Assembly: GCA_019424245.1 (NCBI GenBank)
Contig: JAHYZV010000013.1
Location: 1 to 41,564 of the forward strand
DNA from: Clostridiales bacterium
GTDB lineage: Bacteria; Bacillota; Clostridia; Lachnospirales; Lachnospiraceae
Length of the DNA: 41,564 nt
Direction of reading: 5' to 3'
A program made the position numbers and the translations under genes. A model generated the notes under the pieces. That model made no database searches. It had not been told where the DNA came from and saw nothing but the letters and a program-made list of their open reading frames with translations. The first letter of the stretch is position 1, and every line of letters starts with the position of its first letter. Below are positions 32,784 to 41,331 of the stretch, one piece after another.

Positions 32784-33050
32784 GCGTTGATGGAAACAAG
32801 TAGGTTATTACTGAACTTACAGAAAGCAGCCGGTTGATGAGAGGCGCAAGGGTAAGGGTAACTGAATACATTCCGGAGCGGCGAACTGAAAGCATATGCA
32901 AGTAGGGGCAGCCGGAGTAGCACACGTTATAGTGCATAAGTCCATGCTGGTGGACTTAATGAGGTGGCAGATGCGAGTCTGTCATGAATAAAGGTGGTAA
33001 CACGTAAGTTCAGGCTTTCGTCCTTTTAAAGAAGGGCGGAAGCCTTTTTT
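32784..33050 (+). promoter_or_regulatory. Tyrosine T-box leader with terminator
   Basis: A tRNA-sensing leader that lets tyrS be transcribed when uncharged tRNA-Tyr accumulates. The conserved T-box AAGGTGGTAACACG is at 32991-33004. The specifier codon is read as TAC (Tyr) at 32867-32869 within CTGAATACATTCC on the 3' side of stem I. The terminator is a 14-bp stem with G-U pairs, AGGCTTTCGTCCTT at 33012-33025 with AAGGGCGGAAGCCT at 33032-33045, then a T-run to 33050. The T-box bulge can pair upstream of it to form the antiterminator. The downstream gene is a tyrosyl-tRNA synthetase, matching the specifier. Confidence 0.92.
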
Positions 33051-33068
33051 GTAAGCAATGAGCCATGC

Positions 33069-33193
33069 AAGCCAGAATGTGCTTGCACAGATTCTGGCTT
33101 ATATGGCGAATGCCCATAATGAACAACGGAGGTCGCAGACCGGGAGTTGTGAATTATCAAGGCTCGGGAGCAGCAAAGCTGCGGAGAGACTTG
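33069..33193 (+). other. Structured spacer between the T-box terminator and tyrS
   Basis: The 196 bases from the terminator to the tyrS start contain at least three hairpins: AAGCCAGAATGTGC (33069-33082) with its near complement to 33100; ACAAC/GGTC with GACC/GTTGT (33123-33150); and CAAG..GCAGC with GCTGC..CTTG (33158-33193). The stretch is more GC-rich than its surroundings and is open in the tyrS frame back to 33058, but has no protein-like content or ribosome site at an upstream start. Rest of the 32699-33246 gap is the T-box. Confidence 0.6.
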
Positions 33194-33246
33194 GCTTACA
33201 AAGTTGCGCGAGTAGCGATAAGAAAAAGAAAAGAGAGGAAACAAAA

Positions 33247-34470
33247 ATGACACTTTATGACGAATTAGTTGCAAGAGGTCTTATTGCACAGGTAACAGAT
33301 GAAGCACTTATCAAAGACCTTATTAACAATGGAAAGGCTACATTTTACATCGGATTTGATCCAACAGCAGACAGTCTTCATGTAGGACACTTTATGGCAC
33401 TCTGCCTTATGAAGAGACTCCAGATGGCAGGAAATAAGCCAATCGCACTTATTGGCGGTGGAACAGCTATGATTGGTGATCCATCAGGACGTACAGATAT
33501 GAGAAAAATGCTTACACCAGAGCAGATTCAGCACAATGTTGACTGCTTCAAGAAGCAGATGGCAAGATTCATTGATTTCTCAGATGACAAGGCATTACTT
33601 GTTAATAATGCTGACTGGCTTCTTAATCTTAACTATGTAGAACTTTTAAGAGAGGTTGGAGCATGTTTCTCAGTTAATAACATGTTAAGAGCTGAATGCT
33701 ACAAGCAGAGAATGGAAAAGGGATTAAGCTTCCTTGAGTTTAACTACATGATTATGCAGTCATACGATTTCTATATGTTATACCAGAAATACGGCTGTAA
33801 TTTACAGTTTGGTGGTAATGACCAGTGGAGCAACATGTTAGGTGGAACAGAGCTTATCAGAAGAAAGCTTGATAAGGATGCTTCAGCTATGACAATCACA
33901 CTTCTTCTTAACTCAGAGGGTAAGAAGATGGGTAAGACAGCTTCAGGTGCTGTATGGCTTGATCCGGATAAGACAAGTCCTTACGATTTCTATCAGTACT
34001 GGAGAAATGTTGATGATGCAGATGTTCTTAAATGCATCCGTATGCTCACATTCCTTCCACTTGAAGAGATTGATAAGATGGATAGTTGGGAAGGTGCTCA
34101 GCTTAACAAGGCTAAGGAGATTCTTGCTTATGAGCTTACAAAGCTTGTTCATGGTGAGGAAGAAGCTAAGAAAGCAGAAGCTACAGCAAAGGCAATCTTT
34201 ACTGGTGGGGATGCAGCTAACATGCCTACAGCAAAGCTTGAAGCAGACAGCTTTACAGATGATGAAATTGATGCAATTAATCTTGTGTTTGGAGCAGGAC
34301 TTGCAACAACTAAGTCAGAGGCCAGAAGAACTATCCAGCAGGGTGGTGTTTCTGTAGATGGAGAGAAGGTAGCAGATATAGCAGCTAAGTTCCCTAAGAG
34401 TATGTTCGAAGGAGACGGAGTAGTTGTTAAGAAGGGTAAGAAATCTTTCGTTAAAGTATCTGTTAATTAA
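33247..34470 (+). CDS. tyrS: Tyrosyl-tRNA synthetase
   Basis: Charges tRNA-Tyr with tyrosine. Class I features: the HIGH-like SLHVGHFMAL after GFDPTADSL, the tyrosine pocket GGNDQWSNML, the KMSKS-like KKMGKTASG, and a C-terminal S4 domain (SEARRTIQQGGVSVDGEKV). The 407-residue length is normal. A longer frame begins at 33058, but AGAGAGGAA at 33232-33240 and alignment with known TyrRS N-termini (MTLYDELVARGLI) place the start at 33247. Expression is controlled by the T-box leader upstream. Confidence 0.97.
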   Translation: MTLYDELVARGLIAQVTDEALIKDLINNGKATFYIGFDPTADSLHVGHFMALCLMKRLQMAGNKPIALIGGGTAMIGDPSGRTDMRKMLTPEQIQHNVDCFKKQMARFIDFSDDKALLVNNADWLLNLNYVELLREVGACFSVNNMLRAECYKQRMEKGLSFLEFNYMIMQSYDFYMLYQKYGCNLQFGGNDQWSNMLGGTELIRRKLDKDASAMTITLLLNSEGKKMGKTASGAVWLDPDKTSPYDFYQYWRNVDDADVLKCIRMLTFLPLEEIDKMDSWEGAQLNKAKEILAYELTKLVHGEEEAKKAEATAKAIFTGGDAANMPTAKLEADSFTDDEIDAINLVFGAGLATTKSEARRTIQQGGVSVDGEKVADIAAKFPKSMFEGDGVVVKKGKKSFVKVSVN

Positions 34471-34494
34471 TTGTTTCCCTGAAAAGGAAGGATT

Positions 34495-35721
34495 ATGAAA
34501 AAAGATGAGATTACAAGGGTGAGGCTTTTAAGCCTCGCCATTCTTATGGCTCTGAGTCTGTTTATTCTTCTTGTTCCTATAGGAAGTAATGAATTTGGTC
34601 AGATAATCAGTAAAATGAATAATAATGCACTCAACATTCCGGAAAGCCAGAATTCAGTATATAATCTGTATTATTATACGGGATTTAATGTTGTATATCA
34701 GTTATTTTTCTCACTGACGGTATTATTTACGGCAGTATCACTTACAGGAATTTTTTTAAGAATAGGCAACACGGGTATAATTGCTTCTGTTGCTGCTATA
34801 TTTAATATGATGACTGGAATATTGCTTTTAATGGCAAGAATATTGGAGTCGTCATCATCAATGCACGCATGGATAGATTCTTTCTATATTGATGGTGTGG
34901 TAAAAGGACAGATTGAGACAGCACAACTGATGGATAAAATACCTGCGTTGTATATATTGTTGGTGATTTTGGGAATACTTGAGCTGATGATGGTGAAAAG
35001 CTCCGGTATCAGACACATAAAAATGTTTTCTAAAAATAAACAGACTAACGCAGTGGTTTTTCTTATGCCGGCTCTTGTTATATATGTGTGGGAAGGCTTT
35101 ATAAGAAGGAATATATTGTCAGAAATTATAAAAAATGGTGATTCCCAAAGAATGACAGTTAATGAATATCTTACCGGATATTATATTGGTAATAAAATAT
35201 TCTTTAACTGGTCATGGATGATAATGCTTTTAATAGCAACCATTCTTTGTATAATTATACAATCAGGTATTATCAAGGGATTAAGCGGCAGGGCAGGAAT
35301 GTTGGCAGGTATCGGTATTCCTGCACTTGTAACAATAATGCCATCTGTAATATATGCATTTAACCCGCCTGCACTGTTTGGATATATTACGATGGATATA
35401 TCGTTATGTGACATGACTGATAACGCATTTTACATGTATCTTGTAACTTTCTGCATGTGCATGACGGCTGCATACATACTGATATATCTTGTGATAAGCG
35501 GGCTTCTGGATATGAGAAAGCTGGCAGGGATATTTGTTATAAATGTTGTTATAAGTGTAATTCTTATGATTATTGTTTCGGGTAAATCTTCGCTCGCAAT
35601 CCAGTATATGCCATGGATAGTGGCAGACTGCGCATCAGTTATACTGGCGTTTATATGTGTGGCTGTTAAGCCTGTTAATAAGAAAATGGCTGAGTTATGC
35701 GGTGCCTCCAAAAAAGTCTGA
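34495..35721 (+). CDS. Polytopic membrane protein of unknown function
   Basis: A 408-residue integral membrane protein with about ten hydrophobic segments and short loops; the loop after helix 1 (about residues 30-62) and that around 195-225 are polar and probably extracellular or extended. I see no transporter, glycosyltransferase or protease motif and do not recognise a family. AAGGAAGG at 34485-34492 precedes the start. It is 24 bases after tyrS with no terminator between, so it may be partly under T-box control. Its last codons, encoding GASKKV, lie inside the terminator hairpin that ends the unit. Confidence 0.8.
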   Translation: MKKDEITRVRLLSLAILMALSLFILLVPIGSNEFGQIISKMNNNALNIPESQNSVYNLYYYTGFNVVYQLFFSLTVLFTAVSLTGIFLRIGNTGIIASVAAIFNMMTGILLLMARILESSSSMHAWIDSFYIDGVVKGQIETAQLMDKIPALYILLVILGILELMMVKSSGIRHIKMFSKNKQTNAVVFLMPALVIYVWEGFIRRNILSEIIKNGDSQRMTVNEYLTGYYIGNKIFFNWSWMIMLLIATILCIIIQSGIIKGLSGRAGMLAGIGIPALVTIMPSVIYAFNPPALFGYITMDISLCDMTDNAFYMYLVTFCMCMTAAYILIYLVISGLLDMRKLAGIFVINVVISVILMIIVSGKSSLAIQYMPWIVADCASVILAFICVAVKPVNKKMAELCGASKKV

Positions 35722-35739
35722 CTTTTTGGGGCACCGCAT
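35697..35739. terminator. Terminator overlapping the end of the membrane protein gene
   Basis: ATGCGGTGCCTCCAAAAA at 35697-35714 pairs, with one bulged T, with TTTTTGGGGCACCGCAT at 35723-35739. The stop codon of the upstream gene is in the loop. It separates two convergent genes and may serve both. Confidence 0.75.
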
Positions 35740-35765
35740 GATTAAATTCTGATTCAGCCATTATT

Positions 35766-37493
35766 TTATAACTGTTTAATATCTTTAATGTCGGTGTCTG
35801 CAACCATTGAGTAGTTGGTGTAATACACAACGAATCCCGGTTTAGCACCGGCAGGCTTTTTAACTTCTTTCTTTAATACATAATCGACTTCAACTTTTTC
35901 CTGCTCACGGCCTTTAGAGTAATAGGCGGCAAGGCTTGCTGCTTCTTCAAATGTTCTGTCAGGAACTTCCTTTCCATCTGTTTTAAGAAGTACATGAGAG
36001 CCTGGCATCTGCTTGGCGTGAAACCACCAGTCATTACCGTTGCCTGTCTTGAAGGTAAGTTCGTCATTCTGTATGTTATTCTTTCCAACGTATATGTCAA
36101 ATCCATCGCTTGATACAAAATGCATCGGCTTGTTGGCTGTGATTTTGTGCTTTCCTTTAACAGTTCTTTTAATATATCCAGTTTCAATAAGCTCTTCCTT
36201 AATATTAGCAAGATCAGCTTCTGTTACTGAAATCTCAATTGCATTGATAATAGATTCAAGGTAACTTATTTCTTCAGTAATCTCCTGAATAAGACGGATT
36301 CCGGCTTCATAGGTTCTTTTAAGCTTGTTATATCTTGCAAAATATTTGTTGGCATTCTCAATTGGTGTGAGAGTGTTATCAAGCGGAATCTTAATTGTAG
36401 TATTATCGTAGTAATTAAGTGCTTCATATTCCTTAGAACCTGCAGGAATACTGTAAGCGTAGGTTGTAAGAAGTTCGCCGTAGATACGGTATTTGTCTTT
36501 TTTCTCAGTGTCCTTTATCTGCTTTTCCTGAATGTCAAGCTTCTTGTATGCTCTTTCAAGATGTGTTGTTACAATTCTTCTTATATCAACAGACTTCTGG
36601 TGGATTCGTGTTGCAATCTCTTTCTGTCTGTAATAATCGATAATCAGTCTGCTTATCGAATCATATTCTGTGTGGTTGTCATACATAGAAAGTTTCACAG
36701 CGGCAAATTCTGCAGGCACACCGTTGTCAGTTACCATATCGTGGTAGTAGATACCATTTCTTACATCAGACATAAGTGCGTCAAATGCGTTGTATAAAGC
36801 ATCTTTCATAGGTCCATCAAGGCAGTTGGCAGGGTGTCCGCCATCAACTCCGGCACGGTATGCAAGCTCTTCAGCTATGCATGTGCTTATTCCCGTATAG
36901 CTTGAAAGCAGCGCCTTGACAACAGGTACAGGCTTTGTAAATACTGTTTCGTCAAAATGCTTTCTGTCAGCTTCAAGCGGATTAATCTTGTCCGAAGTAT
37001 TAGGAATGAAATAAGGTCTTCCAGGTAAAACTTCCCTGACTGAGCTTGTCTGTGCTGATATATGCTTGATACTGTCTAATATAGTATTATTGTCGTCACA
37101 TAATATTATATTGCTGTGCTTACCCATGAATTCTGCGATTATGTGCTTTCTGCACAGGTCACCGAGTTCGTTTAAATGTTCTGCCTCAATATCAATTACA
37201 CGCTCAAATTTTGGCTGTGTTATAGATATTATTCTTCCGTTGTTCAAATGTTTTCTAAGAAGCATGCAGAAATTCGGTGCAGTAGCAGGGGATGGCTTGT
37301 TATCGTCTGTAAGATATGCAAGAGGAAGCGATGCATTTGCAGATAAAACAAGTCTGTACTGACCAGATTGTGTCTTTATTGTAAGCATTATTTCATCGGC
37401 TTCAGGCTGTGATATCTTGTAAAGTCTTCCACCGTTAATTGTGTCGTTTAATTCATTAACAATACTGGATATTGTAATACCATCGAATGCCAT
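35766..37493 (-). CDS. rqcH: Ribosome quality-control protein RqcH (NFACT family)
   Basis: Homologue of eukaryotic Rqc2/NEMF that binds stalled 50S subunits and recruits tRNA-Ala to add alanine tails. The 575-residue protein has the NFACT-N domain (MAFDGITISSIVNEL), a helix-hairpin-helix region, two long coiled coils (about residues 270-440), and the NFACT-R domain with YVGKNNIQNDELTF, DWWFHAKQMPGSHVLL and FVVYYTNYSMVA. Older annotation calls it fibronectin-binding protein. Position 97-98, Asp-Arg in Bacillus RqcH and needed for tRNA recruitment, reads Glu-Arg here (KFERVID). AAAGGAGA precedes the start. It is convergent with the preceding membrane protein gene and divergent from yicC. Confidence 0.93.
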   Translation of the reverse strand: MAFDGITISSIVNELNDTINGGRLYKISQPEADEIMLTIKTQSGQYRLVLSANASLPLAYLTDDNKPSPATAPNFCMLLRKHLNNGRIISITQPKFERVIDIEAEHLNELGDLCRKHIIAEFMGKHSNIILCDDNNTILDSIKHISAQTSSVREVLPGRPYFIPNTSDKINPLEADRKHFDETVFTKPVPVVKALLSSYTGISTCIAEELAYRAGVDGGHPANCLDGPMKDALYNAFDALMSDVRNGIYYHDMVTDNGVPAEFAAVKLSMYDNHTEYDSISRLIIDYYRQKEIATRIHQKSVDIRRIVTTHLERAYKKLDIQEKQIKDTEKKDKYRIYGELLTTYAYSIPAGSKEYEALNYYDNTTIKIPLDNTLTPIENANKYFARYNKLKRTYEAGIRLIQEITEEISYLESIINAIEISVTEADLANIKEELIETGYIKRTVKGKHKITANKPMHFVSSDGFDIYVGKNNIQNDELTFKTGNGNDWWFHAKQMPGSHVLLKTDGKEVPDRTFEEAASLAAYYSKGREQEKVEVDYVLKKEVKKPAGAKPGFVVYYTNYSMVADTDIKDIKQL

Positions 37494-37563
37494 AATGTCT
37501 CCTTTAATTAGTAATATTCATTAATCTTATTGCATTATATTAACATACTTATTGCTGTAAGTC

Positions 37564-37592
37564 TTGTTATCTTTCACAAAAATTGGTATACT
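37564..37592 (+). promoter_or_regulatory. Promoter of yicC
   Basis: TTGTTA at 37564-37569, a 17-bp spacer and TATACT at 37587-37592, 37 bases before the start codon. Confidence 0.65.
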
Positions 37593-37629
37593 TTCCTAAG
37601 CATTATATGCGAATGGAAGGATAGAAACA

Positions 37630-38508
37630 ATGATTAAAAGTATGACAGGCTTTGGCCGGAGTGAAATTGTTAAAGGTAACAGAAAGATTTCAGTTGAGAT
37701 TAAGTCAGTTAATCACAGATATCTTGAAGCAGGTATCAAGATGCCTAAGAAGCTTAATGTATTCGAGAGCAGAATGAGAGACTTACTTAAGAAGTATGCA
37801 ACAAGAGGCAAGATTGATATATTTATTAATTATGAGGATGATTCAGAAAGTCAGGTTAATCTTAAGTTCAACCAGAATATAGCTGATGAATATATGGCTA
37901 TATTTAATAATATGTCCGAAAAATACAATCTTAAAAATGATATGACTGTTGGAGGTCTTGCCAGATTTCCAGAGGTTATCACAATGGATGAAGTGCAGGA
38001 AGACGAAGAGGAGTTGTGGCATTTTATAGAGGAAGCTATGAAGGCAGCCCTGGAGCAGTTCGTTAATACAAGAATCCTTGAAGGTGAGAATCTTAAGAAA
38101 GATCTTTTAGGAAAGTTAGACCACATGGAGGAACTTGTTGCATTTGTTGAAAAGAGAAGTCCTGAGATTATGAAGGAATACCGCAGCAAGTTAGAGAGTA
38201 AGGTTAAAGAACTTCTTGGCGATACAACTATTGATGAGAGCAGAATCGCAACAGAGGTTATTATATACGCAGACAAGATATGTGTTGACGAAGAAACTGT
38301 AAGATTAAGAAGCCATATCGAGCATGCAAGAAAATGTCTTAACGAGGAAGGCGGCATTGGAAGAAAGATGGATTTCATTGCACAGGAGATGAACAGAGAG
38401 GCTAACACAACTCTTTCTAAGGCTAATGACATTGAGATATCTAATGCAGCTATTGACTTAAAGACTGAGATTGAGAAGGTAAGAGAGCAGATTCAGAACA
38501 TTGAGTAG
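37630..38508 (+). CDS. yicC: YicC/YloC family endoribonuclease
   Basis: A 292-residue protein with the family start MIKSMTGFGRSE and VEIKSVNHRYLE, and the C-terminal DUF1732 part with KMDFIAQEMNREANTTLSKAND, which holds the likely acidic metal site. YicC proteins have been shown to be RNases in E. coli and Bacillus. In Firmicutes the usual order is yicC-remA-gmk-rpoZ; here remA (DUF370) is absent and a promoter lies in the 104-base gap before gmk. GGAAGGA at 37615-37621 precedes the start. Confidence 0.94.
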   Translation: MIKSMTGFGRSEIVKGNRKISVEIKSVNHRYLEAGIKMPKKLNVFESRMRDLLKKYATRGKIDIFINYEDDSESQVNLKFNQNIADEYMAIFNNMSEKYNLKNDMTVGGLARFPEVITMDEVQEDEEELWHFIEEAMKAALEQFVNTRILEGENLKKDLLGKLDHMEELVAFVEKRSPEIMKEYRSKLESKVKELLGDTTIDESRIATEVIIYADKICVDEETVRLRSHIEHARKCLNEEGGIGRKMDFIAQEMNREANTTLSKANDIEISNAAIDLKTEIEKVREQIQNIE

Positions 38509-38547
38509 GCTTTCAATATATTTTTAATGGGTTTTGATTAAATTTAC

Positions 38548-38576
38548 TTGATTGTTTCGGGCTTGTTAGGTATAAT
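38548..38576 (+). promoter_or_regulatory. Promoter of gmk-rpoZ
   Basis: TTGATT at 38548-38553, a 17-bp spacer and a perfect TATAAT at 38571-38576, 37 bases before the gmk start. Confidence 0.75.
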
Positions 38577-38612
38577 AGCTTGTGCACTTTATGTGCAGAA
38601 TGAGGTAATTAT

Positions 38613-39242
38613 ATGAGCAAAGGACTATTATTAGTTATTTCAGGATTTTCTGGTGCAGGAAAAGGAACTGTTATGAAGCGACTTTTAGAGCTTCATGACG
38701 AGTATTCACTTTCTATATCCGCTACAACAAGAAAGCCAAGAGAAGGCGAAGCTGATGGAAGAGAATATTTCTTTAAGACTGTAGAAGAATTCGAGAAGAT
38801 GATTGCTGAAGATGCTTTAATAGAGCATGCACAGTATGTTGGCAATTATTACGGAACACCTAAGGCATATGTTGAAGAACAGCTTGATAAGGGCAACAAT
38901 GTTATTCTTGAGATTGAGATACAGGGTGCCATGAATATCAAGAGAATGTTCCCGGATGCAGTGCTTATGTTTATAACACCACCGTCAGCGGCAGAACTTG
39001 AAAAGAGACTCCGTGGCAGAGGAACAGAAGATGAGGCGACAATTAAAGCCCGTCTTTCAAGAGCAACAGAGGAAGCAGAAGGTGTTGAGGATTATGATTA
39101 CATAGTTATCAATGATGAAGTCGATTTATGTGTCGGCCGTATTCATGATATTGTGTTATCTGAGAAGATGAAAGCTAAGTATAATCTTGGACTGATTAAT
39201 AATATTAAAGAAGAATTAAAGGTTTATTCGAAAGGAGAATAA
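38613..39242 (+). CDS. gmk: Guanylate kinase
   Basis: Phosphorylates GMP to GDP with ATP. The 209-residue protein has the P-loop SGFSGAGKGTVMKRLL near the N-terminus, the GMP-binding SATTRKPREGEADGREYFF, and YGTPKAYVEE and ILEIEIQGAMNIK further on. A weak TGAGG site at 38601-38605 precedes the ATG. It is followed after four bases by rpoZ, whose ribosome site AAAGGAG lies in the last gmk codons. Besides nucleotide supply, gmk in Firmicutes is a direct target of (p)ppGpp inhibition (family knowledge, not visible here). Confidence 0.96.
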   Translation: MSKGLLLVISGFSGAGKGTVMKRLLELHDEYSLSISATTRKPREGEADGREYFFKTVEEFEKMIAEDALIEHAQYVGNYYGTPKAYVEEQLDKGNNVILEIEIQGAMNIKRMFPDAVLMFITPPSAAELEKRLRGRGTEDEATIKARLSRATEEAEGVEDYDYIVINDEVDLCVGRIHDIVLSEKMKAKYNLGLINNIKEELKVYSKGE

Positions 39243-39246
39243 TATA

Positions 39247-39627
39247 ATGATACATCCATCGTATACTGAATTAATGGCTGTAATTAACAGTGAGGTTGAA
39301 GAGGGCGAGCAGCCTTTAGTACAGAGCAGATATTCAATTGTTAAGGCAACTGCTAACAGAGCTAAGGAAATCATCGATGCAAGAAGCGTTGAGGAGAAGA
39401 TTGCCAAGGCAAGAATTGAAGCAAGCAACAAGGAAAAAGAGAAAGAAAAGGACAAGGATAAGGTTGAGGAGAAGAGAATCTCTAAGGAAGATGAGAGAAA
39501 GCTTCAGGTTGGAACTCCTCTTGTAAGATGTTCAGAGAAAGACAAGCCATTATCAATCGCAGTTAAAGAATTCTACGAAGGTAAGGTTAAGATTCTTGGA
39601 AGTACAGACGAGAATACTTCATTATAA
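39247..39627 (+). CDS. rpoZ: RNA polymerase omega subunit with charged insertion
   Basis: A 126-residue omega subunit, which helps assemble RNA polymerase by clamping beta-prime. The N-terminus MIHPSYTELM and the core PLVQSRYSIVKATANRAKEI are the family signature. After residue 45 there is an insertion of roughly 35 residues of almost only Lys, Glu, Asp and Arg (KARIEASNKEKEKEKDKDKV region), then the C-terminal KPLSIAVKEFYEGKVKIL. Ordinary omega is about 65-90 residues, so this is a long form. The position after gmk is standard. AAAGGAG eight bases before the ATG gives a good start. Confidence 0.9.
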   Translation: MIHPSYTELMAVINSEVEEGEQPLVQSRYSIVKATANRAKEIIDARSVEEKIAKARIEASNKEKEKEKDKDKVEEKRISKEDERKLQVGTPLVRCSEKDKPLSIAVKEFYEGKVKILGSTDENTSL

Positions 39628-39645
39628 TTAACAAAGACTGATGTT

Positions 39646-39679
39646 AAGGGCAACTGCTTGTATGGGCGGTTGCCCTTTT
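39646..39679 (+). terminator. Terminator after rpoZ
   Basis: AAGGGCAAC at 39646-39654 pairs with GTTGCCCTT at 39669-39677, extended inward by three pairs, and is followed by TTTT. An intrinsic terminator. Confidence 0.8.
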
Positions 39680-39735
39680 GTGCGAGTAGTGATGAGAATA
39701 CAAGCTACGAGAAGCGATGAGGAGTTAAATATTTT

Positions 39736-41217
39736 ATGACGAATAGATATGACGAGAAAGAAAGACGGATTCACTGCGCATTTTCGGAAAAATGTGGTGG
39801 TTGTGATTATGCCGGAATGAAATACGACAATGAGCTTGCAGTTAAGCAGAAGTACATTGAAGAACTTTTTGGCGGATATGTAAAAGTTGATGATATTGTT
39901 GGAATGTACAGACCAATATATTACCGCAATAAAGTTCATGCAGTTGTGGGACTTGATGATTCCAGAAATGTAATAGCAGGAACTTATGAGGAAAACAGCC
40001 ACAGAATAGTTGATACATCGGACTGTATGATTGAAGATTCGCAGTGTACAGACATTATTAAGGATATTAAAGAACTAATAGCTTCATTTAAATATCAGCC
40101 ATATGACGAAGATGCGGGAAAGGGAATGATCCGACACATTCTTTTAAGAAAAGGATTTTCGACAAAGGAGATTATGCTTGTTATTGTTACAGCAGGAGTC
40201 GCATTTCCATCAAAGAATAATTTTCTCAAGGTATTATGTGAAAAGCATCCTGAAATCACTACAATTGTGCAGAATATTAACGACAGACGCACAAGCATGG
40301 TACTTGGAAAGAGAAATATTGTTCTTAAGGGAAAAGGTTATATCGAGGATGTGTTGTGTGGCTGCAGATTCAGAATAAGCCCGACATCATTCTATCAGAT
40401 TAACCACCAGCAGACTGAAAAGCTGTACAAAAAGGCAATCCAGCTTGCTGATATATCAAAAAATGACACTGTAATTGATGCATATTGCGGAATTGGTACT
40501 ATTGGAATAGTAGCATCCAAGAAGGCTGGCAAAGTTATAGGAGTTGAGCTTAATTCAGAAGCTGTATCAGATGCTAAGATAAATGCTTCAATTAACAATA
40601 TAAAGAATGTCACATTTGTTAATGCTGACGCAGGAGATTTCCTTGTTGAGTATGCGAAAAATGCAAAGGCAGATGTTGTTATCATGGATCCGCCAAGAAG
40701 TGGAAGCACACCGGAATTCCTTAATTCTCTTCTTAAGATTAAGCCAGACAGGATTGTGTACATTTCATGCGGACCTGATACACAGGCAAGGGATATAAAG
40801 GTGCTGGTTAAGGGTGGATATAAGGTTACGGCATGTCAGCCATTTGATTTGTTTCCTCATACGGAGCATGTGGAGACGGTTGTACTGCTTTCCCACAAAA
40901 AGCCAGACGGACATATCAACGTAAAAGTTGAGTTTGGCGAGGGTGAGGGAAAAGTTCCACTTGATAATATTGCTAAAAAAGCGGAAAGCTATAAGCCCAA
41001 AGAACGAGTGACCTACAAAATGATAAAGGAGTACATAGAAGCTAAATACGGCTTCAAAGTACATACCGCATATATCGCAGAGGTAAAGAGAGATTTAGGC
41101 TTGCCGATGTACGATGCTCCTAATGCGGTAGAAGAATTGAAACAGCCGAGGAAGCATCCGACAGCGGAGAAAGTGGAAGCGATAAGGGATGCGTTGAAGC
41201 ATTTTGAAGTGATTTAA
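39736..41217 (+). CDS. rlmD: 23S rRNA (uracil-C5)-methyltransferase, RlmD/RumA type, with C-terminal module
   Basis: Makes 5-methyluridine in 23S rRNA (U1939, possibly also U747 as RlmCD). The N-terminus has iron-sulfur cysteines CAFSEKCGGC and a later SDCMIED; the SAM motif is DAYCGIGTIGIVASKKAG, and the catalytic region has MDPPRSGSTPEFL with nucleophile in YISCGPDTQARD. There is no N-terminal TRAM domain. After the usual end near residue 390 comes a module of about 100 residues (TYKMIKEYIEAKYGFKVHT to the end) found on many clostridial RumA homologues and on mobile elements inserted in rumA. A GAGGAG at 39718-39723 is the nearest ribosome site. Confidence 0.9.
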   Translation: MTNRYDEKERRIHCAFSEKCGGCDYAGMKYDNELAVKQKYIEELFGGYVKVDDIVGMYRPIYYRNKVHAVVGLDDSRNVIAGTYEENSHRIVDTSDCMIEDSQCTDIIKDIKELIASFKYQPYDEDAGKGMIRHILLRKGFSTKEIMLVIVTAGVAFPSKNNFLKVLCEKHPEITTIVQNINDRRTSMVLGKRNIVLKGKGYIEDVLCGCRFRISPTSFYQINHQQTEKLYKKAIQLADISKNDTVIDAYCGIGTIGIVASKKAGKVIGVELNSEAVSDAKINASINNIKNVTFVNADAGDFLVEYAKNAKADVVIMDPPRSGSTPEFLNSLLKIKPDRIVYISCGPDTQARDIKVLVKGGYKVTACQPFDLFPHTEHVETVVLLSHKKPDGHINVKVEFGEGEGKVPLDNIAKKAESYKPKERVTYKMIKEYIEAKYGFKVHTAYIAEVKRDLGLPMYDAPNAVEELKQPRKHPTAEKVEAIRDALKHFEVI

Positions 41218-41222
41218 TGAGG

Positions 41223-41260
41223 ATAGGCGTATCATTAGAAATAGTGGTACGCTTATTTTT
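41223..41260 (+). terminator. Terminator after rlmD
   Basis: ATAGGCGTATCATT at 41223-41236 pairs throughout (with G-U pairs) with AGTGGTACGCTTAT at 41243-41256, then a T-run to 41260. Confidence 0.75.
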
Positions 41261-41276
41261 GTCCCTTTTTGCAGAT

Positions 41277-41305
41277 TTGTCCTTTTCCCTGCTTTCCAAT
41301 ATAAT
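41277..41305 (+). promoter_or_regulatory. Promoter of the last small ORF
   Basis: TTGTCC at 41277-41282, a 17-bp spacer and a perfect TATAAT at 41300-41305, 27 bases before the start codon at 41332. Confidence 0.65.
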
Positions 41306-41331
41306 GAAGCTAAAGATGTGGAGGTGTGCTT

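Noticed and set aside
32784..33050. A riboswitch other than a T-box
   Set aside because: The T-box core, a TAC specifier and the tyrS gene downstream explain the leader fully.
33058..33246. N-terminal extension of TyrRS by 63 residues
   Set aside because: The extra part lies in the structured leader, has no TyrRS similarity, and a proper ribosome site precedes ATG 33247.
37851..38432. 193-residue minus-strand frame opposite yicC
   Set aside because: Antisense of a conserved gene, no ribosome site, Ser/Leu-rich shadow composition.
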